Assembly: GCF_026460945.1 (NCBI RefSeq)
Contig: NZ_JAOVZV010000014.1
Location: forward strand, 1 to 64,000
DNA: 64,000 nt
From: Chryseobacterium luquanense
Lineage (GTDB): Bacteria; Bacteroidota; Bacteroidia; Flavobacteriales; Weeksellaceae
Reading direction: 5' to 3'
The notes beneath the pieces are model-generated. The model was not told where the DNA came from. It did not search any database and was given only the letters and a program-made list of their open reading frames with translations. Position numbers and translations under genes: made by a program. Shown piece by piece: positions 17,642 through 26,126 of this stretch. The number at the start of each line of letters is the position of its first letter. Positions within the stretch are counted from its first letter, which is position 1.

Positions 17642-18304
17642 TTATCTTCTGTTATTTTTACGTCTTGTACTGATGATATTGAAAAGTTTCGCAACATCCT
17701 GCAGGTGGATTTCCATATCGTCGTAATATTCATTAAGGGAATGAAGAGTGATAATGCCTCTTTCAACATCATGGTTGATGATTCTTTTCACCAGAATACC
17801 TTTTTCTTTATGAACAACAACGAAATCCCACTTATCATAATGCAGCTTACTCATCCAGTAATCTTGTCTGATGTTTCGGCATAAAATGATGTCACCTTCC
17901 AGATAGCTTTCGTAAGAACCGTTGTCCATACTGTCGCCACGTACTTCAAAACACATATATTCACCACGGTGTTCTACATCGTCGGTAAAAGGAATGGTCG
18001 GCAGACTTTCTATATATTCTTCGTCTGCAAAATTGTGCAGATATCCGGCTTGTGCGTACTGGTTTGCAAGCGGGACATTCATAATTTTTAAATCTGAAAA
18101 AATAACAGGTGACGCACCGTCTTTAAGCTTCTTTTCTTGTTCGTGAAGTAAGTTGGTTACAAAATAAGCGGTTGTTTCAGGTATCTTTCGTTCACCTTTT
18201 TCCCAATACTGTACAGCTCTCGTACCGACTCCTATAGATTCTGCTATTTCAGATTGCTTCATGTTCAGCTTTTTTCTGATCTCTTTAAATTCTAAATGGT
18301 TCAT
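17642..18304 (-). CDS. S24-family autocleavable repressor (LexA/CI-like)
   Basis: The 220-residue protein has an N-terminal XRE helix-turn-helix (about residues 5-50, 'MKQSEIAESIGVGTRAVQYWEKGERKIP') and a C-terminal S24 peptidase domain. The serine lies in GDSM (Ser125) and the general-base lysine in ILVKR (Lys173). An Ala86-Gly87 pair just before the peptidase domain fits the self-cleavage site of LexA and lambda CI. It lies opposite to the surrounding eCIS genes, with operator-like palindromes in the divergent intergenic region. I infer that it represses part of the locus and is inactivated by RecA filaments after DNA damage, as in prophages. Its target genes are not proven by the sequence. 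Confidence 0.85.
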   Translation of the reverse strand: MNHLEFKEIRKKLNMKQSEIAESIGVGTRAVQYWEKGERKIPETTAYFVTNLLHEQEKKLKDGASPVIFSDLKIMNVPLANQYAQAGYLHNFADEEYIESLPTIPFTDDVEHRGEYMCFEVRGDSMDNGSYESYLEGDIILCRNIRQDYWMSKLHYDKWDFVVVHKEKGILVKRIINHDVERGIITLHSLNEYYDDMEIHLQDVAKLFNIISTRRKNNRR

Positions 18305-18368
18305 TTTGATATATTTAGAGTTAAATGTAAAAATAAATATGAAAAAAAGTCATTTTTATTTTTTAAAA

Positions 18369-18390
18369 ACGAACATTGTTCGTATATTTG
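18369..18390 (+). promoter_or_regulatory. Operator palindrome overlapping a -7 promoter element
   Basis: ACGAACATTGTTCGT is a perfect 15-base palindrome around a central base, the form typical of LexA/CI operators. It abuts TATATTTG, which matches the Bacteroidota -7 consensus TAnnTTTG on the plus strand. It lies 65 bases upstream of the repressor start, so it may control both the rightward transcript and the repressor itself. Its core GAACATTGTTC recurs at 19104. Confidence 0.6.
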
Positions 18391-19103
18391 TCCTGTTGAT
18401 AAAGTTGAACACTACAAAGATACATATTTATATTGATGAAATGCAATTATCTTATTATTTAAATACAATTTAAAAAATGAAGTAGTCCGTTGAAATCAAT
18501 AATTTTCTATATGTTTTGTAGGCTTGAAGCGCTCTTAGACGGTTTTTTTATCATGAAAAAACAATTAAAAAAAATAACAATATGTTTAATTAAAATGTAA
18601 AAATTACGGGTTTTATTATTTTTAAATGATTTTTGTTCGTTTTATTTAGGTTTTGTTAATCATTTAAATCCGTTTCTCTGGCGAAAATTAAGCATCCATT
18701 AAGCTATTTGTATTATGAAAAGTACAATACTGCTGCAGTTAATGTATAAAATATCGGTTCATTATCATTAACTGTAGAATAGAAAAACTTGTCACAGACA
18801 AACAGAGCTTATTAAAAAAACTCATCAAATTGTAAAATCATTTAAAACCAAACACAATGTTATACTTCTTTTTACAAATAAATTATTGTTTGTAATTAAC
18901 CAAATCATTATGAATATTTACCGAATCATTTTACCCAAAAAGTGAAAATCTAAAATCAGGAAGTTGAATTATCTTAAAGAGTATATGATTTCAGCTTCTT
19001 AAAAATCGCAATTAAATAACCTGATCATACATCTGTTCGAAGGCTTACCATAAGTCTTCAGGATTCTTATTGACTTCACCAAACTGAAAAATATAAGAAA
19101 TCT
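18391..19103. other. Long AT-rich intergenic region with a 12-bp stem-loop
   Basis: No convincing gene is visible in these 700 bases. The clearest structure is a stem at 18733-18744 / 18766-18777 in which CTGCAGTTAATG pairs with CATTAACTGTAG (one G.U) around a 21-base loop. Because a promoter lies at its left end and the next gene starts at 19159, this could be a long leader or carry a small RNA. Nothing more specific can be supported. Confidence 0.35.
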
Positions 19104-19114
19104 GAACATTGTTC
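19104..19114. promoter_or_regulatory. Second copy of the GAACATTGTTC operator core
   Basis: This repeats exactly the 11-base core of the palindrome beside the S24 repressor gene and lies 45 bases before the start of the small HTH gene. I infer a second binding site of the same repressor. No -7 element as good as that at 18383 is seen here. Confidence 0.5.
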
Positions 19115-19158
19115 CGAACAAAAAAACAAACCTTTTAACATATAAAAATTAACCAAAC

Positions 19159-19314
19159 ATGAAACGCAGCAAAGATTTAGTAGAAAAAAGAAAAGATTTT
19201 GTAATCGATTATGTAAAGCGTAATCAGAACAAACAGATGAAAGTAATCGTAACAGAATTGATGGATATGCTCTTCCTTTCAGAGAGAACAATTTACAATA
19301 TTATCCAAGGATAG
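19159..19314 (+). CDS. Small helix-turn-helix protein
   Basis: This 51-residue protein is very basic at its N-terminus (MKRSKDLVEKRKDFVIDYV) and ends in a likely HTH recognition helix (LSERTIYNIIQG). It directly follows the operator-like site and precedes a basic peptide and a holin-like protein in what looks like a short operon. It could be a small activator that switches on effector or lysis genes. The family is not recognised; coding potential is supported by the ordered start, the HTH-like end and the position. Confidence 0.5.
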   Translation: MKRSKDLVEKRKDFVIDYVKRNQNKQMKVIVTELMDMLFLSERTIYNIIQG

Positions 19315-19325
19315 AATGACATCAG

Positions 19326-19550
19326 ATGAAGACCATGAAAATCAATTTTAAGCGAAAAAAACAACGGAAAAAATTACAAGCCATGAGAGAGAAGAGAATA
19401 AAGAGAATCAAAAAAAACAGAGCAAGACGGCAAACACCTGTCAGAGACATTAACGATATTATCGATGAAATGGCTTATCTGGATGATAATGAAAACATCC
19501 TGAAAAGCAAACGATTTTTAGATGATATGTATATTCTGGATCTGGAATAA
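19326..19550 (+). CDS. Small highly basic protein
   Basis: The predicted 74-residue protein has an extremely Lys/Arg-rich first half (KRKKQRKKLQAMREKRIKR) and an acidic second half (DINDIIDEMAYLDDNEN). A start at the internal ATG three codons downstream is equally possible. It lies 11 bases after the small HTH gene. A nucleic-acid-binding or nucleoid-type role is suggested only by composition; no family is recognised. Confidence 0.45.
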   Translation: MKTMKINFKRKKQRKKLQAMREKRIKRIKKNRARRQTPVRDINDIIDEMAYLDDNENILKSKRFLDDMYILDLE

Positions 19551-19602
19551 TGATGCATCTGAAAACTAAAAAAACAAAACTTTTAACCAAGTATATAAAA
19601 TA

Positions 19603-19983
19603 ATGAACCTAGATAGTATAAAAGCACTCTTAATAGGAACAGCAATCGCATTTTCAGGAGGGTTGTTAAGGGTATTGGTTTCCATACAGAATAAAGAAAA
19701 AAAACAGCCATGGGAACACTTTATCACATTAACAATAGTAGTGATTGTGGGGCTTACCATGAGTTATTTAATGAATAAAGCCGAATTGCATGACAAATGG
19801 TACTCTACAGGAGTACTGTTTGTTCTTGGCTATGGCTACGATAAATTTTTGAAAATGATTACCAATAATCTTCCAAACTGGATCGATACCGCAGTAAGCA
19901 TTTTTATTGAAACCCGATATGGCGTAAAAACAGAAAGACCATTTCATGTGGAAGAGGAGAAAAAAGACGACATAACTGAATAA
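19603..19983 (+). CDS. Holin-like small membrane protein
   Basis: This 126-residue protein has three hydrophobic segments (about residues 8-28, 42-62 and 72-90) and a charged cytoplasmic tail (VEEEKKDDITE). Size, topology and position fit a phage holin, and the same locus carries a spanin candidate and an endolysin without signal peptide, which would need a holin. No family match is certain, and it does not resemble the prophage holin at 53998 closely. I infer that it opens the inner membrane for lysis and particle release. Confidence 0.5.
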   Translation: MNLDSIKALLIGTAIAFSGGLLRVLVSIQNKEKKQPWEHFITLTIVVIVGLTMSYLMNKAELHDKWYSTGVLFVLGYGYDKFLKMITNNLPNWIDTAVSIFIETRYGVKTERPFHVEEEKKDDITE

Positions 19984-20006
19984 AAATAAGTTGCGAAAAC
20001 CCTTTA

Positions 20007-20069
20007 CTGCAGCTACGGGATCTCTCGCTCAAAAAACAGACGATTCTCCTCTAAAAGAATGAATTTTGT
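20007..20069 (+). repeat. Dispersed eCIS intergenic repeat, copy 1
   Basis: A unit of about 64 bases begins with CTGCAGCTACGGGAT and ends with a GAATTTTG motif. It matches four other copies at 27492, 27605, 30341 and 30453, which begin with CTGCAACTAC or CTGCATCTAC. This copy is the most diverged and lies upstream of the effector gene. The rest of the 320-base gap holds only the hairpin listed next. Confidence 0.45.
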
Positions 20070-20227
20070 AAAAGAAAAACCTGAAAACTCAAATAAACGA
20101 GAAATAAAAAACGAAAAGTGGTTCAGCATTACCTGTTTCTCATCTGCAAGTTGAACGACCACTTCTAATTCCTCAATTTCTTTTAAAAAATCTGCCGTTC
20201 CCGGTTTGATTTTTCACTTCAGCAGGT

Positions 20228-20272
20228 AGGTATAAAGCACAACAGTCGATGTTGTGCTTTATATACCTTTTA
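20228..20272 (+). terminator. Strong hairpin directly upstream of the effector gene
   Basis: AGGTATAAAGCACAACA pairs with TGTTGTGCTTTATATACCT with a two-base bulge and a short loop, followed by a TTTT run. It ends about 35 bases before the effector start. It could terminate the preceding holin transcript or act as an attenuator for the effector gene. Confidence 0.6.
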
Positions 20273-20303
20273 AAATAATATGTAATTTAAAAAATACAAG
20301 TCA

Positions 20304-23300
20304 ATGAAAGCAGCAAAACCTGTAGAAATAGACAATAAAGCCCACCAAAATAAAAAACAAAAGCCGAAAGAACCGGTGGTGGTTCATCAATCCGAAACAG
20401 ATGTGGGTACACCAACACAAAAGTCGGGCAGTCCGGCTGTTGTGACCGGATCAGCAAATCCTAATGTAGTTACCCTCAATGGCAGTATTCCGGCAGTTCA
20501 TGGTTCGCAAACCATTTATGATCAGGGCTCAGAAATCATGTTTAAAAAGCATCAGGAAAGTTTAGCTCAAACCGGAGATATCAATCATCCCGACACCAAA
20601 GAGGCTGAAAAAGGTTACATGACCACCTTGAGTATTGATCAGGCACGCAATTATAACGATCTTAAATCGGGAACTTATCTACCAAAGACGATACAAGAAC
20701 AAGCAGTTATGGCTCAGGGTGGCAAAGGCAATTCTGAAACAGCAGTTCCAGAATTGTCAGAATCTGTTGCTTCTGTAGAAGTGCAGGCTGTCCAGAATTC
20801 TGTTGCTGGATCAGATATGAGTGCAGAATTTGTTTTACCTGGCGAACAGGAAACTGTCGAAAGAACTACACCGACGAGTCCGAATAGTGATCCTCGATTT
20901 AACCAGACTGTTAGTTTGGTGAAAAATACGGCGAAAGCAAAACGAGTTCACGATACTAAAGAAAAAGCCGAAAATCATGCAAAAGCGGCAGCGGCAGTAC
21001 CGGATGGAGAGCGTAAATCCAAAGCAAGAGGACAGCAGGTAGAACAACTGGATCAGCAAAAATCAGCTTCTTTCACGGCAGTTGGTTTCAAATCGAAATT
21101 GAAAGAAAAGATCAAAGGAATAAACTTACCTCAAAAACAAGATGACGCAGACGATTTTGAAAAACGTAATAATATTAATACTGTTAATAGGGATATTAAA
21201 AAAGATGTGATGACATCTAAAAATAGCGTAACAGGAAGTATACAAACTGTTGCTAAACAGGAACCTAATGAGACTAAAATTGCACAGCGTAAATCAACGG
21301 CGTTGCCTGATCCGAAAATAGGCTCAAAAGTCAATATAAAAGCCACAGATGCTATGCCGCCTAAACGAGGCGATTCTGAGCTAAGTGTACCTATTGCTAA
21401 AAGTTATAAAGCAGTTGAACAGCAGTTTGCTAAAAATAATATTACAGACGAACAGTTGGCAAATTCGAATGAGCCGGATTTCATTGATGCACTCAATGCT
21501 AAAAAAGCCGCCAAAGAGAATGCTGAAAATTCTCCTAAAGAATTTAAAAATGCTGAAAACAAAAAGCTGGAAGCTTCTAAACAGGCAGCACAAGGTAAAA
21601 CCAACAGCACGATGGAAGGAATGCATCACAGCAGAAAAGGGTTGCTGGATAGTGTTACCAACAAACAACATAAAGCAGGTAAAGAAGATACAGCTAAACA
21701 CAAGGATGTTGTTGAGAAGTTGAATACTATTTATGAGCAGGCGAAAAAATCTGTAGGTGAACAGCTAAATGACCTGGAAACTAAAGTTACCCAATTATTT
21801 GATGATGGTGCTAAAAAGGCCAAATCTGCTTTTGAAAAGGAAGTAACCCAGAAATTGGAAGACTACAAAGCAAAACGTTATGGTAAATGGTATAGTGTCG
21901 ACAAATATGGCGAACGGTGGGAAGATTTCAGAAATGGAAAATTGCCGGATGAAGTAGATAAGTTCTATAAAAAAGGAAAAGAAAATTTTATAACTGCAAT
22001 GGACGGTGTTATCGGGCAAATTGCAAAATTGGTTGCCGAACGATTGAATGCTGCTAGAGCTTCCATTACTTCCGGACGTCAGAAAGTAGTTTCGTTTATT
22101 AAAAATCTTCCTGCAGATGTAAAAAAAGCCATTAAAGGAGATATTGATGCAATCCAGGGGCAGTTTAAAGAGCTTGAGAGTTCTATAAGTGATAAAGAAT
22201 CTTCATTAATCGATACATTAACAACAAAGTACAACAATACCCTGAAGGAAGTTGATGAACTGATTGTTGATATTAAAAAACGTAACCTTGGATTCTTATC
22301 AACTTTAGAAGAAAAAATGGTAGGTGTTTGGAAAACAATACAGGAAATCAAAAAAACGCTTACTGAGCTAATTTCCGGAGCGGTAAGTGCGATAATGGCA
22401 ATTGTTGCAGACCCAATAGGATTTTTATCGAAACTTATTGACGGTGTTTCTCAGGGATTTATCAATTTCGGAACCAATATCTGGACGCACCTTAAAACTG
22501 GTTTCTTCGGATGGCTGACCGGAGCAATGAAAAATATTTCGTTCACCATGCCGGAAGATGTATTTTCTTTAAAAGGAATTTTCTCTATCAGTACTCAGAT
22601 GCTGGGTTTAACCTGGACGAACATCAGAAGTATTGGAGCTTCAGTAGTTGGAGAGCGTGCCATGAAGGTTCTAGAAGGAGGTTTTGATATGGTAATGATC
22701 GTTCAGAGAGATGGTTTTGCCGGGCTTTGGGAACATGTGAAAGATCAGTTTACTGATATTAAAAATACCGTAATGGATACCATTATCGATATTATCAAAA
22801 CACAGGCGGTACAAGCAGGAATTAAATGGGTAATGGGCTTGCTTACTCCCGCAGGAGCATTTATAAAAGCAGCTATGGCAATTATAGATATCGTGAAATT
22901 CTTCATCCAGAAAGCATCTCAGATCATGGAGCTTATAAAAGCTTTTACAGATGGAGTAAAAGCAATTGCCAGCGGAAATGTAGGCGCTGTGGCAAAAGCA
23001 ATAGAAAATGCTTTGGGAAAAGCAATTCCGGTAGTGATTGGGTTTTTAGCTTCATTGGCAGGTCTTGGCGGAATAACAGATAAAGTTGTTGGTGTAGTAC
23101 GAAAAATAAGTAAGCGTATTGAAAATGCAATTGTGAAGTTCTGGAATTTTGTGAAAGTTAAGGCTAAAGGATTATTAGGAAAACTTGGCTTCGGAGGTAA
23201 GAAAGATAAGAAGAAAAAAAATGAAGAAGAAAAAAAAGATAATGTTGAAGAAGGTCATTTTAAACGTAAAGAAAAATTTACAACTCCTAGAAAAGCAAAA

Positions 23301-24329
23301 CATACTTTGTCTGTTGAAGATATCGGAGGTAAAGACGTTCTGATGATAAGAAGTACTCCTAGGACTTATGAAGATTATATAAAAACAGTTGAAGTTAATA
23401 AGTCGGATTCTAGAAAAGTTGCAACGAAAGAAAAATTGTTAAAATTAGTACTTCAGATGAAAGCTTTAGACAACAAAGATGAAAAGTATGAGGATAAAAT
23501 GAACATGATTTTTGATGAAGTTTTGATTTTAACACAGCAATTGTTCCAACCAGGTAAATCATCAGTACCTATATTTAGAGGCACAACTCATGGTGGATTT
23601 GGTGATTCCATGACTATAGAATATTTAACCAATGAACCTTATTCTGGAACAAAAAGTTCTGATACCGGTGGACTCAATACACCTGTTTATGCAAGTATTG
23701 ACAGAAGATATAAATTTTATGTTAGAGGGCACTTATTAAGTGAAAAATTGCATGGTATTGGTATTTGGCCAAACTTAACTCCTTTATCTAGAAGTGCTAA
23801 TAGAAATCACGAAAGTCAAATTGAGAAGACATTAAAAGAAGGTATTGAAGGAGGTGTTGCTTATCATTATCATGTACAGGCAGTATATGGAAGAAACGTT
23901 AATAGCAAGTTATTAAAGCAGGTAAATGATAGTGATAAGCTTGAAACTGAGAAAGAAGTATTAAGAGAAATCATATTAAATGAACAGTTTGTACCATTAC
24001 AACTTACAGCTCATGCAGTTGAAATAGACGAAGAAACAGGAAAAGCAACAGGAAAAGATGTACATTTAGAAACAATTGTTAATGATTTAAAGGATTCTGA
24101 TTTATCAAATTATGAATTGACGGCAACTAAAAAGCCTAATTTACCAATAAATGTGAATGAGGCTTCTTTAGAAGATCTGAAATTTATTTTTAGTGAAACA
24201 ATAGCAACTGAAATGTTCAATTTAAGAAGAAGAATGGGACATTTAGAAATTAATGATTTACTTAATATTAATCATATTACTAAAGAAAAATTGAATAAAT
24301 TAGTAGCAAAAGAAAAAATTAAATTTTAA
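20304..24329 (+). CDS. eCIS effector/carrier with C-terminal GHLL-type nuclease and HhH domain
   Basis: This 1341-residue protein has a modular build. Residues 1-250 are low-complexity and basic; 370-680 are rich in coiled coil (KDVVEKLNTIYEQAKKSV...). Several hydrophobic stretches lie between 690 and 925, including IGFLASLAGLGG around 912-923, a segment I associate with large eCIS-linked cargo proteins. A lysine-rich linker (GGKKDKKKKNEEEKKD) ends near residue 985. The tip has YVRGHLL with His1143, then NLTPLSRSAN and NRNHESQIEK, matching the beta-beta-alpha metal nuclease pattern of the DNA/RNA non-specific endonuclease group (NS_2 type). Residues 1282-1341 (INVNEASLEDL...DLLNINHITKEKL) resemble a ComEA-like helix-hairpin-helix. 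The immunity-like gene starts two bases after the stop. A tape-measure role for the front part is possible but unproven. Confidence 0.72.
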   Translation: MKAAKPVEIDNKAHQNKKQKPKEPVVVHQSETDVGTPTQKSGSPAVVTGSANPNVVTLNGSIPAVHGSQTIYDQGSEIMFKKHQESLAQTGDINHPDTKEAEKGYMTTLSIDQARNYNDLKSGTYLPKTIQEQAVMAQGGKGNSETAVPELSESVASVEVQAVQNSVAGSDMSAEFVLPGEQETVERTTPTSPNSDPRFNQTVSLVKNTAKAKRVHDTKEKAENHAKAAAAVPDGERKSKARGQQVEQLDQQKSASFTAVGFKSKLKEKIKGINLPQKQDDADDFEKRNNINTVNRDIKKDVMTSKNSVTGSIQTVAKQEPNETKIAQRKSTALPDPKIGSKVNIKATDAMPPKRGDSELSVPIAKSYKAVEQQFAKNNITDEQLANSNEPDFIDALNAKKAAKENAENSPKEFKNAENKKLEASKQAAQGKTNSTMEGMHHSRKGLLDSVTNKQHKAGKEDTAKHKDVVEKLNTIYEQAKKSVGEQLNDLETKVTQLFDDGAKKAKSAFEKEVTQKLEDYKAKRYGKWYSVDKYGERWEDFRNGKLPDEVDKFYKKGKENFITAMDGVIGQIAKLVAERLNAARASITSGRQKVVSFIKNLPADVKKAIKGDIDAIQGQFKELESSISDKESSLIDTLTTKYNNTLKEVDELIVDIKKRNLGFLSTLEEKMVGVWKTIQEIKKTLTELISGAVSAIMAIVADPIGFLSKLIDGVSQGFINFGTNIWTHLKTGFFGWLTGAMKNISFTMPEDVFSLKGIFSISTQMLGLTWTNIRSIGASVVGERAMKVLEGGFDMVMIVQRDGFAGLWEHVKDQFTDIKNTVMDTIIDIIKTQAVQAGIKWVMGLLTPAGAFIKAAMAIIDIVKFFIQKASQIMELIKAFTDGVKAIASGNVGAVAKAIENALGKAIPVVIGFLASLAGLGGITDKVVGVVRKISKRIENAIVKFWNFVKVKAKGLLGKLGFGGKKDKKKKNEEEKKDNVEEGHFKRKEKFTTPRKAKHTLSVEDIGGKDVLMIRSTPRTYEDYIKTVEVNKSDSRKVATKEKLLKLVLQMKALDNKDEKYEDKMNMIFDEVLILTQQLFQPGKSSVPIFRGTTHGGFGDSMTIEYLTNEPYSGTKSSDTGGLNTPVYASIDRRYKFYVRGHLLSEKLHGIGIWPNLTPLSRSANRNHESQIEKTLKEGIEGGVAYHYHVQAVYGRNVNSKLLKQVNDSDKLETEKEVLREIILNEQFVPLQLTAHAVEIDEETGKATGKDVHLETIVNDLKDSDLSNYELTATKKPNLPINVNEASLEDLKFIFSETIATEMFNLRRRMGHLEINDLLNINHITKEKLNKLVAKEKIKF

Positions 24330-24331
24330 AT

Positions 24332-25012
24332 ATGGATAAATATGATTATCAAAGATTAGTTAAACCATTAATTGATGCCGAAGATTTAAATATTATAAAA
24401 TTTACTGGAGGTAGCGGACCAAGAAGTACCAAATCGAGAGGAGAGGAGTTTTTTAATAAATATAAAAGTTCTTTATTAATTACGATGCAGGGTTTTTATA
24501 GTTTTACGAATGGTTTTTCATATGAATGGGAAAGTAATATTCCTATAAGCGAAGGACAAAAAACAAATGAACACGGAATAATAAATATAGTTCCTTTGGA
24601 TGAATTATTTGAAAAGCCAAATGTCGTTGAGCTTGAAGAAGGCTACAATTATTATATAAAAGGCGAAGATTCTTTTTCCAAAACAGGACAGTTTATTCCT
24701 GTAGATTATATTGAAGATATTTGTGCTGGCGTTTTTAGTAAAGAGAATGAAGATGATATGGTTTATTTTCATGATTTTGGAATTGGTTTTTATCCATTAA
24801 AAATAAATTTTGAAGGTTATATAGAACTTGTTTTTGCTGCAAGAGGTTATATGATGTGGCAATATGTACTTGTTTATCTTGAATACGGAAAATATGATGG
24901 TGCGATGCTTGGAAAATCCAGATACGATGATTTTGCAGAAAATATGCCGTTAATCTTTCCAGGTTTTAATATGGAAGAGTTTATAAAATTATATGAATCT
25001 TTAAAAATTTAA
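24332..25012 (+). CDS. SUKH/SMI1-like immunity protein to the adjacent nuclease
   Basis: The 226-residue soluble, acidic protein follows the nuclease gene with a two-base gap, the usual arrangement of a toxin with its immunity gene. Its build resembles the SMI1/KNR4 (SUKH) superfamily of nuclease immunity proteins. Examples are 'YSFTNGFSYEWES', 'IVPLDELF', 'VYFHDFGIGFYPLKINFEGYIELVFAARGYMMWQYVLVYL' and the end 'NMPLIFPGF.MEEFIKLYESL'. Its end resembles that of the second immunity gene at 25364. I infer that it neutralises the C-terminal nuclease of the effector inside the producing cell. Base composition from the toxin tip onwards looks more AT-rich than the upstream eCIS genes. Confidence 0.6.
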   Translation: MDKYDYQRLVKPLIDAEDLNIIKFTGGSGPRSTKSRGEEFFNKYKSSLLITMQGFYSFTNGFSYEWESNIPISEGQKTNEHGIINIVPLDELFEKPNVVELEEGYNYYIKGEDSFSKTGQFIPVDYIEDICAGVFSKENEDDMVYFHDFGIGFYPLKINFEGYIELVFAARGYMMWQYVLVYLEYGKYDGAMLGKSRYDDFAENMPLIFPGFNMEEFIKLYESLKI

Positions 25013-25022
25013 TAAGATTTGA

Positions 25023-25183
25023 AAGCGAAATTTCTATTCTTAGAAGTTTCCCCTGCTGCCGCACGAATCCTTTCGTGTGGCATTTTTATTATCCAATAAT
25101 TTCTTAAAAAGTTTTTATCTTTAAAAAAACATAATTGATGAGTCGTAATTATAAGTTCTACAATCCTGAAGGATTATATTTCT
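25023..25183 (+). repeat. Repeat copy A: terminator + REP hairpin + RAYT 5' fragment
   Basis: This 160-base block is repeated with about 90 percent identity at 26127. It starts with a terminator-like hairpin (GAAATTTCT...AGAAGTTTC). A REP-type palindrome follows at 25057-25082 (TGCCGCACGAA...TTCGTGTGGCA). The last part, from 25138, encodes MSRNYKFYNPEGLYF, the start of a REP-associated IS200-like tyrosine transposase (RAYT). The transposase frame is lost after 15 codons, where an unrelated toxin tail begins. It marks a recombination joint. Confidence 0.7.
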
Positions 25184-25233
25184 TGCTAAAGCTAATGATG
25201 TCTCAGGGTTGTCTGGGTTCTTTAAAGAATTAG
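25138..25233 (+). pseudogene. Truncated REP-associated transposase (RAYT) fragment
   Basis: Only the first 15 residues are recognisable as a RAYT/IS200-family transposase start; the frame then runs into foreign sequence and stops soon after (SLKN stop). The REP palindrome just upstream fits the element class. It cannot encode an active transposase. Confidence 0.6.
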
Positions 25234-25367
25234 TAAATGAGCGGAATAAAAATGGAGTTTTTGAAAGAATTAGTGATGTTAGACTAAGAATGTCGGGAAT
25301 TGCGAAAGATTCACATATTGAGAATTTAAGATTATTAACAATGGAAAATAAATTGACATTTATATGA
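25185..25367 (+). pseudogene. Orphan toxin C-terminal fragment
   Basis: An open frame without start codon encodes about 60 residues (AKANDVSGLSGFFKELV..., ending MENKLTFI). Its TGA overlaps the ATG of the following immunity-like gene (ATGA). This is the layout of a displaced toxin tip with its own immunity gene, as seen behind Rhs, CDI and MafB toxins. It begins exactly where the RAYT fragment ends and differs from the tip of the intact effector. I infer that it is the tail of an earlier effector variant left by cassette exchange. The toxin family is not identified. Confidence 0.55.
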
Positions 25368-26104
25368 TAAATATTAATAAAAAACTTATAGATATTTTAT
25401 ACTATGAAGAAATTGAAGGGAGTGATTCATTATTATGTCCTGGTGCAGTAAGTAAGCCTAGTGATATTATCTCTAAGGAAGAGATAGAAAGAGTATTAAA
25501 GGAAAAAGAATTGATTTTTCCTGAAAGTTTAATTAATTTTTATAGTCAAGCTGCTATGTTATCACTAACATGGATGATTGTTGATGAACGATTTAGAAAT
25601 GGTAAAGAAAGAGAAGATGTATTTAAAGAAAATCCATGGATAAAAAAAGAATATTTAGATAACGGATACAGTTGGGAAGCTGTAAAAATATTGTTAAGTG
25701 GTAATCTTAATATAACCCAACTTGAAAATGTTATTGATTTAGAAAACGTAAAAGCGACAGGAATGTATCAGGCTGCAGAAAGTTTAGGTTTAAAAGGTGG
25801 CGAATTACGACCTATTGATACTAATGAATTTGCTGTTGCTTGTATGAAGGTTGAAGATGGAAAGTTAATAGACAATATTTATTTGTATACAGGTTTTGGT
25901 GGTTTTCCAGAAGCATTACACGACATGAAAGTTACATTTGAACAATACTTGGAATTGGCTTATAAAGCTAAATGTTTCAATTATTGGAATCTAACTTATT
26001 GTTTAAAAGAAAAATCACCAAGTTACGAACTGATGAAGCGCTTTTTCCCTATAATTTTTCCTCATTTGGAGCCAGATTTAGCAGAGTTTGGAATAGCATA
26101 TTAA
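25364..26104 (+). CDS. Second immunity-like protein (SUKH-type)
   Basis: The 246-residue soluble protein overlaps the orphan toxin tail by four bases. Its C-terminal part ('GFGGFPEALHDMKVTFEQYLELAYKAKCFNYWNLTYCLKEKSP') and its end ('LMKRFFPIIFPHLEPDLAEFG') resemble those of the first immunity protein and of SUKH-like immunity families; the N-terminal halves differ. It probably belongs to the toxin whose tail precedes it. Being intact while its toxin is only a remnant suggests it is kept to protect against relatives that still carry that toxin. The SUKH assignment is by pattern and needs a profile search. Confidence 0.55.
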   Translation: MININKKLIDILYYEEIEGSDSLLCPGAVSKPSDIISKEEIERVLKEKELIFPESLINFYSQAAMLSLTWMIVDERFRNGKEREDVFKENPWIKKEYLDNGYSWEAVKILLSGNLNITQLENVIDLENVKATGMYQAAESLGLKGGELRPIDTNEFAVACMKVEDGKLIDNIYLYTGFGGFPEALHDMKVTFEQYLELAYKAKCFNYWNLTYCLKEKSPSYELMKRFFPIIFPHLEPDLAEFGIAY

Positions 26105-26126
26105 TATTTCAAGTTAAATAGCTAAA

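Noticed and set aside
24332..25012. Effector accessory chaperone instead of immunity protein
   Set aside because: Chaperones of eCIS cargo usually precede the cargo gene. The SUKH-like pattern and the duplication behind an orphan toxin tail fit immunity better, though binding data are lacking.
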